DNA of 64,000 bases from Hyaloscypha bicolor E (Eukaryota > Ascomycota > Leotiomycetes > Helotiales > Hyaloscyphaceae), in NCBI RefSeq assembly GCF_002865645.1, contig NW_020194555.1:2382288-2446287 (forward strand), written 5' to 3'. The notes under the pieces were generated by a model, which saw nothing but the letters and a program-made list of their open reading frames with translations, was not told where the DNA came from and made no database searches. This document shows positions 58,898 through 64,000 of the stretch, one piece after another. Both the position numbers and the translations under genes were made by a program. The number at the start of each line of letters is the position of its first letter. The stretch's first letter is position 1.

Positions 58898-59049
58898 AGT
58901 TGTTGGCGCAATCCCTTCTAGACGGTATAGACCTTGTTTTCCGATAGATCGAATGGTTCTAGGAGGCCATTAGCTAGATACCCCCAAAAATCAGGAGGAT
59001 TAGAGCATACCGTGTTTGTTTGACTCTTTATTTCTTTTTCAGACATTCT

Positions 59050-59532
59050 TCAACCACAGAGACTCCAAACTCCCCAGATTCCCCCACCAACTATGATCCA
59101 CCCAGGCCAGAATAATACCAAAATAAGTTGATTTCCTCCCCCAAGTACGAATATCATGAATTCCATGAACAATTTCTTCCTCATTCCCTCCGTACTCCTC
59201 CACAATAGTCTCGTTCCCTTTTTCGAAGCCCAGTAGGCATTCTGACATGCGATTGACGAGGCATACAGACTCTGAATAAGAAGGATTTGGGAGGCGTGGT
59301 ATGACTGCTGTAGGAGGAAAATTGAGAGCAGGTAGCTTCTGAAGAGCAGGAATAGTGTTGTGGTGCTCAGGAGTCGTTGGAGGATTGTTGCGAGGTACAG
59401 CGAGTTTGCGAACGCTGGCGAGAGGAGGGCAAGGAGAGTTTTTGTGTTTTGAGTTGTGAGAACCGTCGTTGGATTCGTGGATGCCGCGAGGACTGCCATT
59501 TTGGATTTTGGTAGTAGATTGTCGATTGTCAT
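59050..59532 (-). CDS. Small hydrophobic protein, probably membrane-bound
   Basis: A minus-strand frame of 160 codons from ATG 59532 (MTIDNLLPKSKM) or ATG 59499 to the stop at 59050. A longer frame to 59634 lacks an ATG. The middle contains strongly hydrophobic stretches (LFLLFRSYLLSIFLLQQ and NQLILVLFWPGWIIVGGGIWG) and a short basic stretch (ASKKGTRLLW). Two or three membrane passes are likely. I do not recognise the family. Convergent with XAP5, whose stop lies 153 bp away. Composition and codon use look coding. Confidence 0.65.
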   Translation of the reverse strand: MTIDNLLPKSKMAVLAASTNPTTVLTTQNTKTLLALLSPAFANSLYLATILQRLLSTTTLFLLFRSYLLSIFLLQQSYHASQILLIQSLYASSIACQNAYWASKKGTRLLWRSTEGMRKKLFMEFMIFVLGGGNQLILVLFWPGWIIVGGGIWGVWSLCG

Positions 59533-61559
59533 TTGTTGGAAGGCTGATTGCTGAGGCCTTGACTGTTCACTGTTGAAGTGCCGTGGAAAACTTGTGCGCT
59601 GTTGTAATTGAAGGTGGGACAGTGTGGTGGGCAAGCGGATTTATAAGGGTCCTGCCAGTCGAGAACGAAATATGGTACCAGCTAACCCGATTTGCAAGAA
59701 CAAGGCAGCCGGATTGGCAATTGAAAGGTACTCGCCCACACTTAAATAATCGACACAGAAAGGATGATCGCAAGAAATCTGTTAAAGACCTCCCACTGTG
59801 AATATTCAGCCTGTTGCGGGGTAGTGGGGGTCGTTCTTATATATCAGTGTCGAAAGGCCCGAATGGGTAATCCGTGCATTTCCTACAATATCCCGACATC
59901 CTATCACAGGGGAGAAGATTGGTACTCTAAAGACGGCATCTAATTTGGTTCCGTTCCTATCCGTTCTTGGTCCGTAACACGTGTGGGGAAGAAAGCGTTG
60001 AAGCGCCCGTGGCGGGGTGAGATTGTACATCACGAGGTAACACTGCCCCAGTCAGTTGCGGATTGGCGGCTATCGTGGGTTCGTGTGTGGCAATTGAGAG
60101 GCACTCATTGGCTGGCATGACCGATGGATACTTAGCAAAAGGTCTGACTAATTGAGACTGTGATTGTCCGTTGTGTCTCGTCTTTGAACACGTTGATAAA
60201 TGGATGAGGCATCTTGAGTAGCGTGTTGGCCTCGTGGTCAAGGATTGGCCGATGGCTGTCGCTTAGCGCGGGGTGATTGCCCCTCCTTTTTGACGATCCC
60301 GCTCCGAAGTCGAGGCGAGAAATCTATCGAATGTTTAGCATGTGGGGGGTATTGGTGGCCGAGGAGATCTAACTGCTTCAACGAAAGGCGACTTGCAAAC
60401 AAGGGCTTGTCACGTGATTACAATGGGGGAAGTGGAAAACAAGGTGGCACTCTTCGACGAGAGATCTGACGTAGACAGATTCTTGCGAAGGAAGATGATG
60501 TGCAATCGGTAGGCCATACGCCGGGTATCTTCGGCGTTGAGCAGCAGAAGCCTGACCAATAGTCTGAAGCTTGAAGTCGACGGAAAAGTGGAAAGGAGGC
60601 ACATTGAGATGAGATCGCGGTCGATGTTCCAGCATCTTTGGGATATCGAGTTGGGACGGAGGTATAAACCCGAGGAGATGTGAGATACCGAGTTGCGTCA
60701 AGGAAGTCTGAATAGGGGTTGAAAATTTGGGCTGAGATTGAGTGTTCGAAGAGTTGTGGGACATGACCTAAACTGAGTGTGTGGTTGACATTAGAATAGA
60801 AGTGGGAAGATGGATTGGGATTGAGATCAAACTTTGGGGAGTACCACGGTAGGAGATTGGATATGGACCATTGTGCTGTTGAACGACGGTCCTGGACAAA
60901 GAAAATAAATGTTCCTGAAAAGACTAGGAAAGTGCCTCCGAAATGCCAGACACACTCAGAGCAGTTGCAGAACAGTTTCTCGCACGTCACATCCTGTCGG
61001 CCCTGTATCTTTCGGAGTGCTGCGAGTATTCAATACTAGCCAGGTGTTCATAACAAACCAGAGCTCGCTCATTCGACACTTCTTTATGTGGACAGCAAAA
61101 CCTCCTTGCGGAGAAGAGACCACTCAAAGAGTGTGTGCATGCCACAGAAGATTGAGAAGATTGAGGTGTAGGGAGTGAAGTTGGTGTTTATGAGCTCGAG
61201 ACTATGCGAAGCCGATGGTGACTAGGGGTGGAGAGGTGATGTCTGTCCGATGAGTGGTTGAGAAGAAGAGTTTTGTGAGAATGTAAGTCAAGGTGGATGA
61301 AGTGAAAGGGAAAATAAGGGAAAAGAACGTGTTGGGAATTAATTCAATTTGAATTGTGCGGGGGTCCGAAAGAAGGAAGTCGCAACTGCGCAAGTTGGGG
61401 AAAGGACGTTGCAATGCAGGCAGGAGAAACCAGCCCGACGATGCTCGAGAAAGGAGCAGTCTGTCAAGCGATCACTACTCAGAACCCGATAACTGTGTTG
61501 AAGGTTCCTGTCGATTGATCTTCGTGAGCATTGAGAATGATGAGATGGCAACCGGGGTT
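59533..61559. other. 2-kb region without a supported gene
   Basis: GC-balanced DNA. Several overlapping frames exist on both strands. The best is on the minus strand from ATG 60764 (128 codons, MSHNSSNTQSQPKF...), overlapped by a 190-codon frame (60418-60990) in another phase. None has a motif, so I leave them out. The region holds the 5' side of the small hydrophobic gene and the 3' side of the TPR gene, and may contain a non-coding RNA or long leader. No tRNA was recognised. Confidence 0.4.
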
Positions 61560-62525
61560 TCATTTGCTCCCTCCGCCTCCTTGGTTGAAGTTCATGCTGT
61601 ACCCTCCCGTCTTTTCGTCCTTGACCATCTGGAAATTATCTGTAGACAGGCCAAAAGGCTTTAGAATACCATTACCAAGCTATTAAGTGTCAGTCTTCGG
61701 CCATCATGACGGAATTCCCACTACTTACCTCCTTCAACTTGCCCATCATATCGCCCATCTCCTTCTCCTGGGCTGCCTTCGTTCTTGGCGGGAGTTGGCC
61801 CAACTGCTGCTGAACAATCTTTCTATCTCCCGACGGCAAATTTGGCATCCGAGAGAGAGTCTTGTAATCTATAACAGTCAGCCTGGTCGACCAACAGCGC
61901 CCAGCAGCGTTACCTTCTTCAGCAGCTTGCAAGCTTGACCACCCGCCCAGCTCACTCCTCGCCCTTGCTCTCCTCATCAGAGCTTTGCATCGTATCCTCT
62001 CAATATCAGCTTCTCGTTTGCCCATGTCCGAAGTATCCTCAGCTTTCGTAGCCCCGTCAGAAATGATCTCCTCATCCACCTCCTCTACAGCCTTCAACCC
62101 CTCTTCATCTACCTCCTTCATCTTTGCCGTCCTCCCTTGTAGCTTGTCCAAGCCATCCAGTGCCGCAGTAGCTGCCTTGACCGCCTCCTTCCAATCCTCA
62201 AGCTTCAAATGACATGCCGCAATATTGCTCCTCAGCACCGCAATCTCGTAATCCAGGTAATTCGGACACGTCGACAAAGCTTTATCGTACGTTTCTATGG
62301 CATCTTGAAATGAAGCCTTGGCAAACAGCTCGTTTGCTGTTGCCTTCTGCGCGTTTGACTCTTGAAGGAGGGACTGCAAACTTGTAAGCTCGGTGCAAAG
62401 GCAGGATACGGATGACGCACCGCTTCCTTCTCTGGAGGAAATCTGATCACCTCCTCCGGTTCCTCTGGGACCTCATCTTGCTTCCCCTTCGGCTTGCGCT
62501 GGAATCTCTCTGTCCTCGTCGTCAT
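61560..62525 (-). CDS. TTC1-like TPR protein
   Basis: Four exons on the minus strand: 62421-62525, 61914-62373, 61729-61868 and 61560-61679. Introns are 47, 45 and 49 bp. All phases fit and give 274 residues. The first donor is GTGCGT, the others GTAACG and GTAAGT. An N-terminal Lys/Glu-rich part ([16 protein letters not shown]) is followed by TPR helices ([24 protein letters not shown] and [28 protein letters not shown]), an acidic linker, and the conserved [36 protein letters not shown] and the end [18 protein letters not shown]. This is the pattern of TTC1-type tetratricopeptide proteins, which act as cochaperone-like adaptors. The order of conserved blocks matches fungal TTC1 homologues. 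The start shares a 155-bp divergent promoter with the HAD gene. Confidence 0.9.
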
Positions 62526-62680
62526 GATGTATTTGGCAGAGTGACGTTCGCCAGCACTGGGAACGTTGGCGCGGAATGAATCCGCTGGACCCCTCGCAAA
62601 AGGATTTTGTACGACTCCAGGTTCTCTTTCTACCCCTCGCTTCTCACGCCTCACCTCCTGCAAGGCTGCAAGTTACAAAG
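62526..62680. promoter_or_regulatory. Divergent promoter of the TPR and HAD genes
   Basis: 155 bp between the ATG of the TPR gene (minus) and the ATG of the HAD gene (plus). No gene fits inside, so both start from this short GC-balanced region. I see no certain TATA box or binding site. Confidence 0.6.
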
Positions 62681-63554
62681 ATGTCCTTGCGCAGGACAGA
62701 GTAAGTCCGGCCGTTTTCGCATCCAGTAATCAGTTAACAAATGCCTCAGCTTCCCCCCAGTCCGGGCATGTCTCTTCGACATGGACGGTCTCCTCCTGGA
62801 CTCTGAAGACAAATATACCATCTGTACGAACGCTATCCTCGCAAAATACGGACGCGGCACTCTCCCCTGGTCCATCAAAGCACAATTGCAAGGCCGTCCC
62901 GGCCCCACCTCAGGCGCCATCCTCTGGGAATGGGCACAGCTTCCTATCTCCTTCGAGCAATACCAATCCGAACTCATCTCTCTGCAAAAGGAGCACTTCC
63001 CCACATGCAAACCGCTTCCTGGAGTTGAGAAATTGCTGGGGGACTTGACTGTAGCGAGAACTGGGAAGGGGGAGAAGGTCCACATTGCGTTGGCTACTAG
63101 TAGCACTGCTACGAACTTTAAGCTAAAGACCGCGCATTTGGAGGAGTTGTTCTGTGTCTTTGAGGGGCATAGGAGAGTGCTTGGGGATGATGAGAGGGTA
63201 CCTAAAGGAAAGGGAAAGCCGGCGCCGGATATTTACTTGATTGCTCTGCAGACCATCAACGCAAGTTTGGAGCCCGGAGAGGAGGAAATCACGCCTGAAG
63301 AGTGTTTGGTATTTGAGGACAGTGTTCCGGGGGTGGAAGCTGGACGGAGAGCTGGTATGAGAGTTGCATGGGTCCCACATCCGGAATTGCATAAAGAGTA
63401 CGATGGAAGGCAGGGAGAGGTGCTGGCAGGCAGGACGGGAGAGGGAGGGCCTGAAGATATGCATCAGCTAGGAGAGATTGACGATGGGTGGGCAGATTAT
63501 ATGCAGAGTCTAGAAGATTTTCCATATGAGAAGTATGGTATGGTGGTTGAATAG
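62681..63554 (+). CDS. HAD-superfamily phosphatase (pseudouridine-5'-phosphatase / HDHD1-like)
   Basis: Two exons, 62681-62700 and 62750-63554. The 49-bp intron has GTAAGT and CTCAG and joins phase 2 to give 274 residues. After MSLRRTD the first motif CLFDMDGLLLDSED contains the nucleophile and acid Asp (17 and 19). Motif II is ALATSST, motif III Lys lies in KGKGKPAPDIYL, and motif IV is LVFEDSVPGVEAGRRAG with the two acidic Mg-binding residues. The helical cap between (TLPWSIKAQLQGRP...) fits the C1-type beta-phosphoglucomutase/DOG/HDHD1 group. The exact substrate cannot be told from the sequence. It acts on small phosphorylated sugars or nucleosides in the cytosol in known relatives. The C-terminal tail (EKYGMVVE) is short. 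Confidence 0.92.
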
Positions 63555-63705
63555 AACGGTCGACATATAATAGGCCTTAGACTATAACCCCTATAGAGTA
63601 ATCAGCACCTTAATCTCATCGAGGCATTTTTGATTCATGATGTGGTACAGATTGCTCTCTCTTATCTCACAAATCCGTGTACAAATGCTCTGGTATAATA
63701 CATAT

Positions 63706-64000
63706 TCACAAATGCGCCCTTGCTTTCAACGCTTGTCTCCTTTTCTGCTTCTTTTTCAACAGAAGCTTGTCCTCTTCAGACATATTTGTCTCCCCCGTTG
63801 TATTCATGAAAAGATTCTGCGCAATTGTCTCGGTATGCCGTAAAACTCTAGTTGAGACTGTAGCGCCATCTCTTCTATTCTTTCCTTCTCTCCGAGATTG
63901 TGCTATCCTCTCAATGAAATCCCATAATTTACCCTCGGGCACGATGGCTCCACTTTGCGGGTTGCGCTGAGGCGTCCAATCCGGTGCTAATTTAGCTCGA
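63706..64000 (-). CDS. 3' part of a gene cut by the window edge
   Basis: A minus-strand frame is open from the window edge to the stop at 63706-63708, 97 codons plus one base. It reads KLAPDWTPQRNPQSGAIVPE, then KLWDFIERIAQSRREGKNRR, ending in a Lys-rich tail (LLLKKKQKRRQALKARAHL). No known domain recognised. The basic C-terminus suggests nucleic-acid binding or a nuclear or mitochondrial protein, but this is only a guess. An intron close to the edge cannot be excluded. Confidence 0.6.
   Translation of the reverse strand, partial: RAKLAPDWTPQRNPQSGAIVPEGKLWDFIERIAQSRREGKNRRDGATVSTRVLRHTETIAQNLFMNTTGETNMSEEDKLLLKKKQKRRQALKARAHL

Noticed and set aside
60181..60300. tRNA-like sequence near GCCTCGTGGTCAAGGATTGG
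   Set aside because: It resembles a D-arm by chance. I could not fold a full cloverleaf with anticodon and T-arms.
60378..60990. 128- and 190-codon minus-strand frames
   Set aside because: They overlap in different phases, lack domains, and neither shows intron or conservation signals that I can judge.
1..64000. Starship giant transposon
   Set aside because: No tyrosine-recombinase (DUF3435) captain gene was found on either strand. The cargo-like mix is explained by ordinary transposons.

Overview
The window looks like nuclear chromosomal DNA of a filamentous ascomycete (Pezizomycotina). The gene families and transposon types make a leotiomycete the most likely host, but this is a family-level impression and not a proof. 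Short GT-AG introns (45-152 bp) with CTGAC/CTAAC-like branch points, HET, 2EXR and SesA-NACHT-WD40 genes, and fungal Tc1, piggyBac, Helitron and Ty3/Gypsy elements all point this way. The sequence has two compartments. About 0-54 kb is very AT-rich, almost without CA and TG dinucleotides, and full of broken reading frames in which Gln, Trp and Arg codons have become stops. This is the expected signature of repeat-induced point mutation (RIP). About 54-64 kb is GC-balanced and gene-dense.

Layout of the RIP-affected part: decayed DNA with an unmutated 298-bp solo LTR at 4.3 kb; a GC-rich 15-16-bp minisatellite at 6.6-7.0 kb; a large NLR pseudogene (SesA - sigma-like segment - NACHT - ten WD40 repeats) on the minus strand at 9.2-13.1 kb; a Tc1 transposase relic (13.7-14.4 kb); an F-box relic (17.3-18.6 kb); a complete RIP-mutated Ty3/Gypsy element on the minus strand (20.7-28.5 kb) whose LTRs match the solo LTR; a second, more decayed Gypsy-like tract (28.5-32.1 kb) with an AT minisatellite; and a Tc1 element with TIRs (32.1-33.7 kb) in which the RIP boundary falls inside the element. 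A GC-balanced island follows with an intact seven-exon gene for a C-terminal membrane protein (34.5-36.7 kb). After more AT-rich DNA come a HET-domain gene with two in-frame stops (39.1-41.2 kb), a Helitron cluster (41.5-50.9 kb) marked by three copies of an ~87-bp hairpin, and a piggyBac element with ~155-bp TIRs carrying a nested solo LTR (51.7-54.0 kb).

The gene-dense end has a 2EXR pseudogene and an intact 2EXR gene, an XAP5/FAM50 homologue (three exons), a small hydrophobic protein, a TTC1-like TPR protein (four exons), a HAD-family phosphatase (two exons) divergent from the TPR gene, and the 3' part of a gene cut by the window edge. I assembled the exon structures by hand from reading-frame continuity and splice signals.

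Functionally, the AT-rich part holds remains of non-self recognition and cell-death genes (NLR and HET), a possible adaptor gene (F-box), and transposons, with one apparently living gene island. The right end looks like conserved housekeeping DNA. The most unusual items are the three hairpins whose two arms have changed together between copies, the NLR relic whose intron retention would give a free SesA-sigma protein, and the solo LTRs that escaped RIP and preserve the unmutated form.
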